Assembly (NCBI GenBank): GCA_963681505.1 | Contig: OY811983.1 | Location: forward strand, 5,200,122 to 5,264,121 | Length of the DNA stretch: 64,000 nt | Reading direction: 5' to 3' | Source: Eunapius fragilis | Taxonomy: Eukaryota > Porifera > Demospongiae > Spongillida > Spongillidae | Part shown: in pieces, positions 37,890-49,869 of the stretch | Position numbering within the stretch: the stretch's first letter is position 1 | Layout: each line of letters begins with the position of its first letter | Translations under genes and position numbers: made by a program | Notes under the pieces: model-generated | What the model was told of the DNA's origin: nothing | The model's input: the letters and a program-made list of their open reading frames with translations, nothing else | Database searches by the model: none

Positions 37890-38439
37890 AGCGAAAAGTA
37901 TCTCCTCCACATCTCGTTCTAGACCATCCTTTACTCTAAAATGTTGTATGACACTTTACATAAATCATACCAAAAGGCAGCATGCAATATTTACTGTTGT
38001 TCTTGGATTCCTGGGCCTACTTGTACACCTTCCAAGTTTGCTTGTGCTACAGAACCTGAGCTTCCTCCAACATTAGCATCATACTATGCAGCCAAATACA
38101 TGTCTTGTGTGATATGTCAGATTCCAACAGATACAAAACAAGTCCTCACAAACATACGTCTACCGTTCTTAAAAACTCAAAAACTATCGTTTATACGTAT
38201 CAATTAGATTAATATTACTACATCTCTCTTTCACTATTGAATTTCTTGAAAGCCTCACTGGGGGTATTGAAGCTCGTCCACTCCTTGTCCTATAGCATCC
38301 TTACAAAGGTACACATTTGTATGCCCTGATGACCTGTATGTAATCTACAGACCTCCTTGTATAGAAAGTTCAGTAAACACAGGTAAGTCTTAAGAATCCC
38401 AATATCTGACTTCTATGTGGCCATCCTTTTTGACAAAAC
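37890..38439. other. Unassigned sequence
   Basis: Contains a stretch with splice-like borders but no convincing protein similarity. No gene is called. Confidence 0.4.
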
Positions 38440-40510
38440 ATCTTTATCTGCCTACAGATTTTTTCACTTTCTTGACCTTCCTGATTAGTGACAGACGTCG
38501 TTCAGTAGCAGGTAAGTGCTTGATCACAAAATTTACAAACATTTCAACCTCATGGTGATGGAATGCCTCGTTGACACTGATAGTAGGAAGTGGTGCTTTT
38601 GATACAGTATCAGCGATACAGAGATCCTTGCCTAGTACGTGTACAATTGAATAAGTAATGATAATGATAATTTGGTAATGATAATTTATGTGCACATAGT
38701 ATAACAAAGGCAAGTAATGGCACATGTAAATGCACTTATCTACTGCCCAATACTAAAAAGGGAAGCATCTGCAAAAGGGAGCCAAGTTCACTGTACATAG
38801 TCTTAACTTAAATAGTAGTTCAGAAGATGAGGTCACAACAGTATCTGGTAAGGAATTCCAAATAAATTGAAATTGGATCTGAAGTTATGGCGTGGTGTAG
38901 ACACTGTACTGAGTTTAATGGAGTTACCTCTTGTACTATATGGTGACAGGTTGATGTGGAAAAGGCTGATGCATCAAGATCGACAAGGTCTTTTACAATC
39001 TTAAAACACATAAGGTGGTTTGAAAATACCCTGCGATACTCCAATGAATGAAAACCTTGGTATAGAAGACGATCAGCATAGCTCATAGTCGGCAGCTTTA
39101 CCCGTTTAAAAATACCTCTGGTGAAAAAGCGCTGAACCCTTTCAACACATCTAATGTCTTTTAATAGCCATGGATTCCACACTGGAGAGTTATATTCCAG
39201 AATATCATTCTCCAGTGTGGAATCAATGGCTTCCATGGCTATTAGATGTGTTGAAGGGTTCAAGTAAAACGCATGAGCCTCATCTGAAAACACTGGACAC
39301 GAAGAGGAAGTTCATCAAGGTTTTTGAACTTAACAGTGGTACTAAAGGTTTATGGTCCGTTTGAAGTTGAAAATGTTTTCCTATCAAGTAATCACTGAAT
39401 CTCTCACAAGCACACGTGAGAGAAGTGCCACTTTCTCAATTTGAGCATACATTTTCTCAGTGTTCATCATAGCTCTAGAGGCATATGCTACAGGTCTGCA
39501 ATTCCCATCCCGCTGACGCTGAATGAGGACAGCACCCAGGCTGTATGCTGAAGCATCTGCAGAGACCACGGTTTCACTTTGAGGATCATATAAGACCATC
39601 ACCGGCTGAACAGAGAGTTCATGTTTGATGTCTTCGAATGCACGTTTTTGGCTATCCACCCATATCCAACAATTTTTAAGGAAAGCAAATCCTGCAAGGG
39701 TTTTGTTTTGTTAGCAAGATCTGGTGTGAACTTACTTAGCTGATTAGTCATTCCAAGAAAACATCTAACTTCTGTTGCACCTCTTGGTTCTTTCATATCA
39801 CAGGTCGCTTGAACTTTTTCTGGATCAGGTTTTACACCAGTGTTGTCAACTAACTGACCCAAGAACTTAACACACGCTTTGGAAAATTCACACCTTTCAA
39901 CATTTAACGTAACCCTTAGCTTCTTGCTTGATTCTTTCTAGCACGGCAAATACACTTTCATTATGCTCCTCAACTGTCTGACCATGAACAAGGACGTCAT
40001 CTATCATACATACCTCCCCTTCCAAACCAGCAAAATTTCAGTTATGCACCCTTGAAAGTGCTCTGGGGCAGATGTGATTCCAAAAGGTAGCCGATTAAAA
40101 GCGTATCTCCCTAAAGGGCTAATGTTAAATGTGCTAGGGAGTGATGACTCTTTAGACATCTTTATCTGCCAGAAGCCTGTCAAGTTTTGTGAAAACTTTG
40201 GCATTTCCAAGCTGTGCAAATATGTGCTCCACTCAGCACAGATGCCAAGTCAAACGCATTAGGCGTGTGACACACGCATGTCCGTCCCGACCCCGTGTAT
40301 TGAACAACATGCTTTTTATATGGCCGCAAATGGCGTCACACGCACTTTGAGGTTTTGAGGCAATGATCTGTGACCACTGATGGTAGTATGTGGCGCTCAC
40401 AACATACACTATCATTCAATTTAGAAATCAAATGCGAACACTGCTATTTGGTTTGGGTAGAACAACAATTCCACTACACCAATCTGTTGGTTTCTCACAA
40501 ACATATGTCT
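38440..40510 (-). mobile_element. Ty3/Gypsy retroelement fossil (reverse transcriptase and RNase H)
   Basis: Minus-strand pol fragment. RT motifs (WCSGIVVLPKPN near 40470, FWQIKMSKES and FNRLPFGITSAPE near 40100-40200) are followed by the RT thumb (RCFLGMTNQLSKF), RNase H (VSADASAYSLGAV, PVAYASRAM) and HVLGKDLCIADTVSKAP near 38630. It is broken in several places, with no LTRs recognised, and is interrupted by a LINE fragment at about 38800-39263. It is an old relic. Confidence 0.85.
38800..39263 (-). mobile_element. LINE 3' fragment with inverted 5' end, inside the Gypsy fossil
   Basis: The minus strand reads EYNSPVWNPWLLKDIR, VERVQRFFTRGI, MSYADRLL, HSLEYRR and FKIVKDLVDLD. This is the C-terminal region found after the reverse transcriptase of CR1/Jockey-type LINEs. 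Its 5' end is folded back: about 39139-39199 and 39203-39263 are near-complementary copies of the segment around WNPWLL. A truncated LINE with an inverted 5' end is what twin priming produces. Confidence 0.75.
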
Positions 40511-40941
40511 ACACGTTCTTAAACTCAAAAACTATTGTTTACGCATAATTAGATAAATATTACTACATCCTGTACTGTCTCTCAAGTCCTTTGTCGGTCA
40601 AGATTCAAGTTGTCTACCGCAGCCCATATCAGTTTTCTGTCCTTGTCGGCCGGAAAACGGTAGAATTTTTTATTCTTATTTCAACCCTTTCTATAGCGAT
40701 TCGTGCAATCTACTACAGCACACGTATGTTACATGGTTCAAACTTGCACATTTTCCAGCATATCGCACTAACAACTCAAAAAATTTGCCCAACAAAAAGG
40801 CGACCAACAAATGATTTCATAAAAACTTGGGGCAACGGTAACAATATTTATAGGACAATGGTTTCACATCGCAACTGGTCATATATGCATGCATGTAAAG
40901 CCGGCATAGACTGCTGAGGGATCGGAGCACGAAACGTAGCA
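40511..40941. other. Unassigned sequence before the next family gene
   Basis: An open stretch at 40591-40917 has no recognisable domain. No gene is called. Confidence 0.35.
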
Positions 40942-41671
40942 TTAGCGTGCATTGAGATTCATGTTGGTAGCAATCATTACTTCGGGGAGCGGCGTTGCAT
41001 AGATGGGTAGTGGGGTTGCATAGATGGGTAGCGTGGTTGAACTTGATGTGGTCGTATATGCAATTGCTGACGCACTATATCCAGGAGTGCTAGATGGACT
41101 TAACGAAGAAGACGGAGTAACGGGTGAAGTGTTTCCTGGTGCGTGAAAAGAGAATATTATTTTTAATCACATTTATCATGTAGGAAATAGACATTTACTG
41201 ATGATGCATGACTTACCTACTCGGATCATCACTCCATCAAGGTATGTCTTCATGTCTGCCACTACACACTGTGCTACCATCATCAGGTTTCCTCTGGTCA
41301 CGTTGATGGAGATGGCACCATTGCTGCTACTTTTGTCCATCCTGTATCCAAGCTCACTCCTAGCGACCTTTGCTAGATCACTGATGCTTACAGTGTCAAC
41401 CTTACAGGGGAGTGTATATCTGCATCCACTCATAGGTACTGGATAGTCCAATATGTAGAATACCCAGTAGGAGCAAACGTTGGGACAAGAGAAGTTGTAG
41501 GTGGATGAAGCCTCACCATGAGTTGTGGAGACGGTGCATTGAGCAGCTATATAATGTTACATTAGTTGATTAGATTACATTATTTTGTAGGCTGTCAACC
41601 GTACCTTTCGCAATTTTTCCAAACGAAAACACGATAAAGCAAAGCATGTACAAGTTTGCACTCAATGCCAT
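40942..41671 (-). CDS. Secreted Cys-rich protein with Ser/Thr/Pro tail, intact copy
   Basis: Exons 41605-41671, 41217-41546 and 40942-41135 give 196 residues with phase-1 introns. Signal peptide MALSANLYML. The core differs at single residues (VMIRVG for VMVRVG). The tail has LPIYATPLPIYATP and ends NMNLNAR. It lies outside the three tandem units, in a region whose flanks resemble 8256-9300 only at lower identity, yet its exon 2 is nearly identical to theirs. Confidence 0.83.
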
Positions 41672-41729
41672 TCTTTCTATCGTTTTAATGGCTATTCCAA
41701 TACAACATGCATACGAAAGATTTCGTCTC

Positions 41730-41737
41730 TTTATATA
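41730..41737 (-). promoter_or_regulatory. TATA box of the 40942-41671 gene
   Basis: TATATAAA on the minus strand, 58 bp from the ATG. Confidence 0.68.
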
Positions 41738-41880
41738 CGAGACAGATAGGAAGCTAAATAGTTTGTAAACAAGATTTCACTACTGATGAAACAACAATGC
41801 TATTATACTTGACGAATTGTTTTCGTTGAAGAGCGGAAGACTTTTTGACGGAAACTTAAATGCATGGGCTTCACTAGCCT

Positions 41881-41955
41881 CGTCCCCAGGCCCTATTCCT
41901 ATATTAAAGTTAGCGGGGGTATTTTTCCCCCTCGCTAATATAGGGCTTGGGGACG
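41881..41955. repeat. 75-bp hairpin insertion
   Basis: CGTCCCCAGGCCCTATT...AATATAGGGCTTGGGGACG forms a stem with a CGGGGG/CCCCC inner part. It is absent from the paralogous positions near 8500, 22675 and 34150. Probably a small foldback element. Confidence 0.65.
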
Positions 41956-43340
41956 ATGCTATATCTTTACTTGAATCCTTCGATGCCTTTTAAAATATTG
42001 CATTACACCTATAAATGTACGTGACAAGCTGTGCAATCAAATGAAGAAAAGGTCTTGCAATCAGTTTCAGAATGACGAAACCAGATTCTCAATGGTAAAT
42101 TGGAACGGCCACTACACTATTCAAACACAATAAGTATTAATGGAGTATGCCCGTTGTAGTTCCCTTCCACTCATGCACCACCGAATTTAGGCTATTCCCT
42201 TCCGTTCTGATATTTTTAATAAAAGCCATTGCCTAAAATATCGATACATGTTTGTAAACTAACCTTTCTATATTTGCCTACAACGCTTGAAATATTGAGC
42301 ATCAGCGTATAGGTTATTATTATAATTATAAAGTCCATTATGGCATGAGGTTTGTATCGTAGGCAAAAACATCAGTATTAAAAGGAATCTGTACTGCACG
42401 GACTACATCAATGAGCATGATCGTCATCACGTCATTTAATATGTAGGAATTTCGGAACTTTCTTATTTCCTAAATGATATAATATTATTGTTGTCTTAGC
42501 GTGCACCCGTGAAAAATCACGGCTGATTATTAAATAGTCTTTAATATGCATGCCCTGTGCTACATCACCCAATCACGTTCGTTGACTGTTTTACGAAGAG
42601 GTTCGCGCACTTGGATGACTTTTTGCATCCTCATGTGGCGTCCCGCCAAGAACAGCTTTAAAAAACATATATGCCATGGTTACGTTTAACTTAGTGTGAT
42701 GTAATTAATACATAGGGTTCCCAGACCCTTACAATAAGTTATAATTCTTTTGTTTATTTTAATAATGCTGTTTTACCCAATGCTGCATGTATAATGTTCT
42801 CGCGCAATACAAATACTTCATGGAATTATTATTGTCAGATAGTAACTACACTACATGTTCTCAGCCAATACGATGAGACTTGAGAGTGAACCACAATAGC
42901 GTTGCTTTAATTGTTACTGCATGTGATGACATTATTATCTCCCTGTACAGGCATGTACCATAAAAGTATTACTTGTTGAATCGCACAGTTTTATCGGACC
43001 CGTACTAAAAAAATCGATTGCTGTTGAGTATTAATCAATTGTTGTGAAATGTGTAAGCTGCTTGCTGCGCGACTAATCGATGGTTTCCGGATCAATATTA
43101 ATTTGGTGTGCAAACGATAGATCTATACGGTTCTCGAAGCGCAATTGTCCGACAGCGCATGCAAAATCTATCAGTTCCGTGCAGCATCATAATTAAAGAG
43201 ATAAAATTTAATACATTTGCTGCTAATGTGCGTGGGCGTGTGTACATGTATTGTGTAATACAGTATCCATGATGCATTGGCATATATTAAGCGCATGCAT
43301 GTAAAGCCGGCAGAGACTGTAGAGGGATCAGAGCATGAAA
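41956..43340. other. Intergenic; diverged upstream fragments
   Basis: 42060-42280 resembles 9090-9310, and 43000-43340 resembles the downstream flank of the minus-strand genes (7200-7520). No gene is seen. Confidence 0.45.
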
Positions 43341-43347
43341 CGTAGCT

Positions 43348-44078
43348 TTAGCGTGCATTGAGAGTCATGTTATGATGTTAGTAACAACAATTACTTCGGG
43401 GAGCAGCGTTGCATAGATAGGTAGCGTGGTCGAACTTGATGTGGTCGCATATGCAATTGCTGACGCACTATATCCAGAAGTGGTAGATGGACTTAGGACT
43501 TAATGAAGAAGACGGAGTAACGGGTGAAGTGTTTACTGGTGTGTGCAAAGAGAGTATGATTGTAATTCACATATGCATGCATAGGAAAATAGATGACCTG
43601 ATGCATGACATACCTACTCGGACCATCACTCAATCAATGTATGTCTTAATGTCTGCCACCACACACTGTGCTACCATCATCAGGTTTCCTCTGGTCACGT
43701 TGATGGAGATGGCACCATTGCTGCTACTTTTGTCCATCCTGTATCCAAGCTCACTCCTAGCGACCTTTGCTAGATCACTGATGCTCACAGTGTCAACCTT
43801 ACAGGGGAGTGTATATCTGCATCCACTCATAGGTACTGGGTAGTCCAATATGTAGAATACCCAGTAAGAGCAAACGTTGGGACAAGAGAAGTTGTAGATG
43901 GATGAAGCTTCACCAGGAGTTGTGGAGACGGTGCATTGAGTAGCAGCTATATGAATCAGACATTAAATTTATTGATTGTGGATGCAATATTACAAAATCA
44001 TTCTACGCATACCGTTCGCAAACTTCCAAATGAAAACATGACATAGCATATCACGCACAGCTTTATAATTAAAGCCAT
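43348..44078 (-). pseudogene. Family gene copy with several disabling changes
   Basis: Exon 1 (44013-44078) is one base short, so its junction is out of phase. Exon 2 (43614-43946, 333 nt with one extra codon near the 5' end) has a nonsense codon near its 3' end, where others encode YLDG. Exon 3 (about 43348-43535) has a 7-bp tandem duplication that shifts the frame after SSSLSP. The exon 2 core is nonetheless almost identical to the functional copies, with only a few differences over about 190 bases from 41217-41546. Confidence 0.82.
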
Positions 44079-45110
44079 TCTCTTGATCGGTACTTTCATG
44101 CATGTACTATTTCAATTGACTACGGACGAGATTTCGGGGCTTTAGCGAGACCTGATCAAGAGCATTAGTTTATATATAACATGAGTTATTGTGTGCAAAA
44201 CAACAACAATATTTACCGGTGACGGAAGTTTGCATGCATGGGCGACCCCCCTACTAACGGTAACCGCACCCCCCCACCCCGGTCGCAATATTCTAGGATC
44301 TGCATGGTGGCCCCCGATGACCTGTCATTGACAAGGGATATAGTGACCCCTCTGGGATATGGTGCCCCCCCAACAATAGGGTTATAGAGAGGCCCTGGAT
44401 TACGTTGGAATTAAGTGTGCTTGGTTGCCCCACTGCCGAATATTCCTATTATTACTTATAGCGCACGTTAATATATATAATAATTATATAGTCAGTGAAA
44501 CCGATCAAGGGTTCCGGCAACAAGAGTCTAACCAATTTAGATATTAAACCAAAAAATTATCTCAATAATAGCTGAATGCCTTCTGGCAGTTAGAATCCGT
44601 CCATCTTTTTGAGACCGAAAATGGCTGAATGATGAGTCATGACTACGAAACATGCTGTACAAGTGTGTACACATCAAACATGATCTAGCTGAGAATGTTC
44701 CCACATAACTGTACATGCATGTAATGTACATACATCTGTTGCCTTTTTAAGAACACTTATACTCAAGAAAAGTAACGGTGAAGACCCTGACCCCCTTTTG
44801 CATCTAAAATGTTGTGGGAATACCAATGATTTAGTGCAGTTATTAATGATATTAGGGTGTGTAGTATGTTTGTTGCTTACATGTATCTGCAATTAGCGTG
44901 CACTCAGGTAAGAAGCCTGTGTGCACAATGCCATAACAAAAGTCTTCTGAAAAGTGAAAATACGTGGTCCCATTCACAACACATTTGATCCTGTTATAAA
45001 TGAAGTCAAGATGCTTACATTTAGAGACAACCAATCTCTTATTAAATGTTTTTTTCTTAGATAATACAAAACACCAGCAAGATAAAGAGAAAGGTTTTTC
45101 CTTATATTCA
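44079..45110. other. Unassigned intergenic sequence
   Basis: Begins with family upstream-like sequence to about 44210, then a C-run-rich patch (44240-44390). No gene is seen. A (TAAA)n microsatellite follows at 45112-45150. Confidence 0.4.
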
Positions 45111-45150
45111 CATAAATAAATAAATCAATAAATAAATAAATAAAATAAAT

Positions 45151-45750
45151 GAATCATCTTGGTGCTATGGCCAACACCCAATGCTCTTTCACCCCATGGG
45201 CACTATATCCTCCGAGACAGGTGTGCAGCAGGGGGACCCCTTGGGGCCCCTCTTCTTTTGCTTAGTCCTGCACAAGTTGGTAGCCACCATAGCCTCAGAC
45301 AAAGAGGCGTCCCATTTGTTGTACCACAAATGGTATATGGATGATGGGGTAGTAGCTGGCACAAGGGATGCAGTGGCCAGAGTGATTGCAATTATTAAAG
45401 AACAGGGTCCCCACTTAGGCCTGTTCATCAAAGACCCAAAGTGTGAGCTCTTTAGTAAAAGCAATTTGAATTCCTTTCCAGTGCAGATGAAAAGGTCCAA
45501 ATCACCAAACTTGGTGCTTCTGGGTGCTCCTATTGGAGACCTGATTTTCTGCGCAAAATTCATCACAAATCTTCGCTCCAAGATCCGTGGTCTGCTTTCC
45601 AAACTGCAGCAGATTGGTCCCAAAGACCCCCAGGTTGCATATTTGTTGCTACGTTCCTGTGGTAGCGTCTGCAAATTGCTACACCTGGCCAGATCAACTC
45701 CTCCCTCCCTGGTGGCTGAAGCTCTAAGCCTATCTAATGCTCTTGTGTGA
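45151..45750 (+). mobile_element. Reverse transcriptase fragment, LINE-like, plus strand
   Basis: An open frame with GVQQGDPLGPLFF, the catalytic YMDDG box, then LGLFIKDPKCELF, LLGAPIGD and SKIRGLL. These are palm and thumb motifs of a non-LTR-type reverse transcriptase. It starts next to a (TAAA)n run and stops at 45750, where it meets an oppositely oriented RT fragment. Only the middle of the polymerase is present. Confidence 0.75.
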
Positions 45751-46205
45751 GTTTCTTCTTTTGTAATGAGCCAGGTCTTCACAGCATTCACAAAGTACCC
45801 ATAAGAGGGACCTACTGTGACTAACTTATCCCACCAAGTGCGTAGATTCTTGAGAGATCCAGTGGCAGTGGCATCATCTGCCTACCATGCTTGCTGCACA
45901 TTATCTGCAATGTGTCGTATGAGTGGTAGTATAGCTAATGCATACATGGGCATAGCCAAGGGATCACCGTGAGTTGTTCCCTCCTGAGAAAGAATGAAAT
46001 TGCCATCAACAAAGAGATCTGTGGGCTCAAGATAGGTATTGATGATGACTGTTGCTACGGAAGGGCATAACAACCAATCTCTGCATGTTCTTTGGGGAAA
46101 AACAACTGTTGTCTTTTCACACAGGTACACACAAACACAAAACACACACACACTCACACACATGCACACAGGTTCTTTGAATAAAACTAAAATTGGTCTT
46201 AGCAC
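45735..46205 (-). mobile_element. Reverse transcriptase fragment, minus strand, converging
   Basis: The minus strand reads SQEGTTHGDPLAMPMYAL, then ADDATATGSLKNLRTWWDK, SYGYFVNAVKTW and LITKEE. This is a different RT lineage from the plus-strand fragment and the kind normally followed by the endonuclease-like domain seen as relics at 10442, 24606 and 36187. The frame is decayed. A CACACA run lies at 46120-46165. Confidence 0.72.
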
Positions 46206-48299
46206 CTATAGCTTATTTTAGCAGGCATGTCTGAGCCTAAGATGCATCTTAAATATTACAGAGCTTAGGATCAATCTTATTTGTCTTGATACAGAATAAT
46301 TGGAAGATTGATGTTAGGAATTTATCTCTATTTTTCTATTGTACTATGTACCCAATTTTTTGGATCAACCTTAGGACCTATCTCATTAATACTATGCTCC
46401 AGCCTGAAACAATTACAATTGGTTTTAGGATCTATCTTTATTCTAGACCTGATCCTAGTCTTGATCCTAATTACCACTAATTTTACATCAAGTGTGTACT
46501 TACATGCAGCCTTTTGTTCCAAATTCATACAGTTAGAAATACATCTATTTATTCATACTAGACCAATAAAGTAATAAGCTTATAATATTATGAGGTTTAA
46601 AATTCATTTCAAATTACACTACTGAAGGTTGCCTAGTTTAGCAGGTCCAACTATCAGAGCACGGTCAAAAATCAATTAAGGCCACAGTGCCTTTGTTAAG
46701 ACACCTTGTCCAACCTTACATCAAGATGTTTTAAATTGAATGAGCCGTCTTGCACTTCTAAAGAATTTTAAATTCTACTCACTTTGTCAAATAGGCACAA
46801 TTGTGAACAGTATGTAGAGAAGACGGTGATGCCAACTCAAGTTGATCTATCTGCATATGCATATGCTCAGCTTGGTAAATCTTGTTGTGAATATGGAATT
46901 AAATCACTTTAGCTTCTGTGTTTCTTCAGATTATACTGAGAATTGTATTGGCATACATTCCGGCCTCATATGTGATGCAATCGTATCCACATTGCATTCA
47001 GCTGCTCAAGCAGAAACATTAAAAACCAGATTCTTCCATTCAACTGTCAGTTTACAGACATACCTGGCTTTTGTACTTTTGCAAAAGGTAAAGGTAAAGC
47101 CCACAACCTTAAGTAATGCTTTGATCATAGGGTCATAAAAACCTTTTTGTGGGTGCACTTTGTGCACTTATTTGAGTGAGGGGGGAGGGGGGGGGAAGTG
47201 AACAAGAAACTACACCAGGATTAAGGGATTGTAAGCAACCTACAATGGGTTTTTCAACATGGGAGGTCTGTTCAATTCCTTGTCCTGTACAGAAATAAAA
47301 TCACAAGATTTTTGTATCCACACTTCATATACACTATTGCTCTTGACGTTTAATCTTCCTTTTTTAAGGAGCATGTTCCTTACATAAGGATGATGTTGAA
47401 GTATAAAAACAATGGCATCAGCTTGGTAGCTAGAATTATCATTGATCAAAAGTAGAATTGGTCACATGACTAAACTAATTTTATCACAATCATATCCTTA
47501 TAAAGAAATCAAAGGCATCAAGTTGGAATCAGTAACATCTGAATGGCAAAGCAGTACCATAGAATTGCATATTCCTTGTACTGCAAGTTAAAAGCGGCAA
47601 TATCAATGGTACAAACTATGCTTACTGAGGTCAAAGATGACGACCAAATCAATGAAATGTTTTTAATTTAAAATTAAATTCTTTCAAAGCATGACAAAAA
47701 ACAATTGCTGATGATGTATAAACCACACGCCTGATTTCAAACGAAAAGGACTAAAGTAATGCCTAACCACCCAGCTTTCTAAAAACGACCGATTCCACCA
47801 CTAAAATAGGTGGACAAGTTGTTAAAATCAGTATTAACTATAATAGCTGTTCTTGACATAATTTATATCATCAAAGTTGGTAAAGAAGGAGTGACGTTTT
47901 TACAATCGGAAAATGAAGTAAGTTGCTCTTAATTACTCTTTTTCATGACAAAAAATCACGTCCTTAATTATATAAGGACGCTAACCGCGCTTAATACCGA
48001 CGACGAGCTGGAGACTAACCATTAATCAACCGCACAATTGAGTTTGTTTAGTAATTTAGATTATGCACATTGTTGTGGAGGTATACATACAGTGCACATC
48101 TCAATGGCGGCTTTGATTCACATAATTCTTTCATGCACCGGGTATGTGTTACATCCTTTGACAGCTTGGGATCAGCATGAAAATGCAAGCCATTCTTTTC
48201 ATATAGCATACAAAAAAAAACAGTAGGATTGCTACTGAATCTGTAGATCGCATGGACTACTTAGTTAATTAATTGCACATACAGCCACTTATTGTGCTG
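46206..48299. other. Unassigned sequence
   Basis: AT-rich with a short G run at 47180-47197. Open stretches (46308-46574, 46842-47138) have no recognisable domains. No gene is called. Confidence 0.4.
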
Positions 48300-48858
48300 T
48301 GTTTTGTCCCTGCCGTAGTGAACATCATGGCACGCACGAATGCAGCATGACGTTTTCCTTTTTGTTTGCTACGACCCGCTTAAGCCCGCATGCGGATTAT
48401 ATTGGCTGAATCTGTTGCTCGGTCCGCTTTCAGGACGAGCATAGCAGCTTGCCGGTGTATTGCCCCGTTTCTCATTTGCCGTAACCCAGAAGGATGCGAG
48501 TGAAGTGCATATTCTCAAGCTAAGATGAACGAGGTGCCTAGGCGGATAAAGTATCCCAGGGTGAGTAAAATATCCTAGCATCGATAAGTACTAGCCAAAT
48601 TATTCGCCTGATAAAATATTCGGGGCGGGGGGGGAGGGGAATGTGCTGCCGTGGTGATGTTTCTCTAAAACATTTCAAGCGTTATAGGCAATAGAAAGGT
48701 TAGTTTACAAACATGTACCGATTCTTTGGGCAACAGTGGCTATTAATATCAGAACGGAAAGTGGTGCCTACATTTGATGGTGGAGGGGAGATACCGCGCG
48801 AAAGTGCGCCATTCATACTTGAACTACGGCGTATGCCGAAATAAGTTCATTATTGCTG

Positions 48859-49148
48859 ATCGGCTTAAGAAGCAAATTTTGGATAGGGAACTCAGAAGGA
48901 AATACCAAGTTCTGATTTGTGGCTGTTAAAAGCAATATTAAAGCTGATTCACTTTTCAAAAGAACGGCTGAAATTAAGCAGTCATTGAAATCGACATGCA
49001 TTTATCGGCTTAAGAAGCAAATTTTGGATAGGGAACTCAGAAGGAAATACCAAGTTCTGATTTGTGGCTGTTAAAAGCAATATTAAAGCTGATTCACTTT
49101 TCAAAAGAACGGCTGAAATTAAGCAGTCATTGAAATCGACATGCATTT
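48859..49148. repeat. 145-bp tandem duplication
   Basis: 48859-49003 and 49004-49148 are essentially identical. The paralogous upstream regions have this segment once, so the duplication is recent and local. Confidence 0.88.
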
Positions 49149-49805
49149 AATGCTTGGGCCGACAACTGCCACATTTCACTTTAACAACAAGTTTTAAAAA
49201 ATGGAGTACAATTATAATGGTGTTCGCTGTACTGATTAACGCTTTTCCAAAGAGTTCCTAGCTCAATACGAGTAGCGTTTGATAATTTATGATCTACCAT
49301 GCAATGCTGCATGCATATATGTATGTCATCGCTGACTGATTGAAGTGCTTCTTTTAGCTTGCTTTTTAAATACCAACTGATGGACTGAGTGTTGTCTCCG
49401 CCTTCAGAATATATAAGAGAAAACACATGCACAATGCAGCAACGTGCAGGTTTAGTATTTATAAACCATGCAAGACAAGCAGACCCCTTTTAAGAGCTTT
49501 CAGATCCGATGACCCCTAATTTTTCCATTAGAAATATTAGACCTCTTCCAATGCTAGGCAATTTATATGAAGTACCATGCAATATACATTTGAATAAAAT
49601 GGCTTCATTTCGTCATGCATGCATTCAGTCGTACATGTGATGTGAATTAGAATGCCCGAAACTAGCAAGAAAAGATATACCTCTTTGCGTTGTCTCTTTT
49701 GTCACGGGTCTTTCCGTTCTTAAATTAACACATTGATTTTCTTTGTCGGCTATTCACCAGACAATCTACTAATGTTTACAAATTTATGCTTCCTATCAGA
49801 TCGCG

Positions 49806-49813
49806 TATATAAA
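49806..49813 (+). promoter_or_regulatory. TATA box of the 49870-50666 gene
   Basis: TATATAAA in the context TCGCGTATATAAAGCGACG, 57 bp before the ATG. The same context is at 13460, 27618 and, inverted, 52868. Confidence 0.75.
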
Positions 49814-49869
49814 GCGACGAAATTTTTGCATAGGTGAAAAGTTGACTAAATACCCAAACCGACGAGATA

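Larger units (their letters stand above)
48300..49869. repeat. Upstream region of the 49870 gene; MITE-free paralogue
   Basis: Matches 11740-13537 and 25925-27695 but lacks both MITEs, giving clean empty sites at 48468-48470 (TTT) and 48667-48669 (AAA). Confidence 0.75.

Noticed and set aside
37395-37939. Long open frames of repeating Pro-Ser-Ile-His or Trp-Met-Asp-Gly on both strands
   Set aside because: They come from the (TCCA)n microsatellite; a 4-bp repeat stays open in several frames.
45189-45791. 200-codon minus-strand open frame
   Set aside because: Shadow of the plus-strand reverse transcriptase fragment, which has the catalytic YMDDG box.
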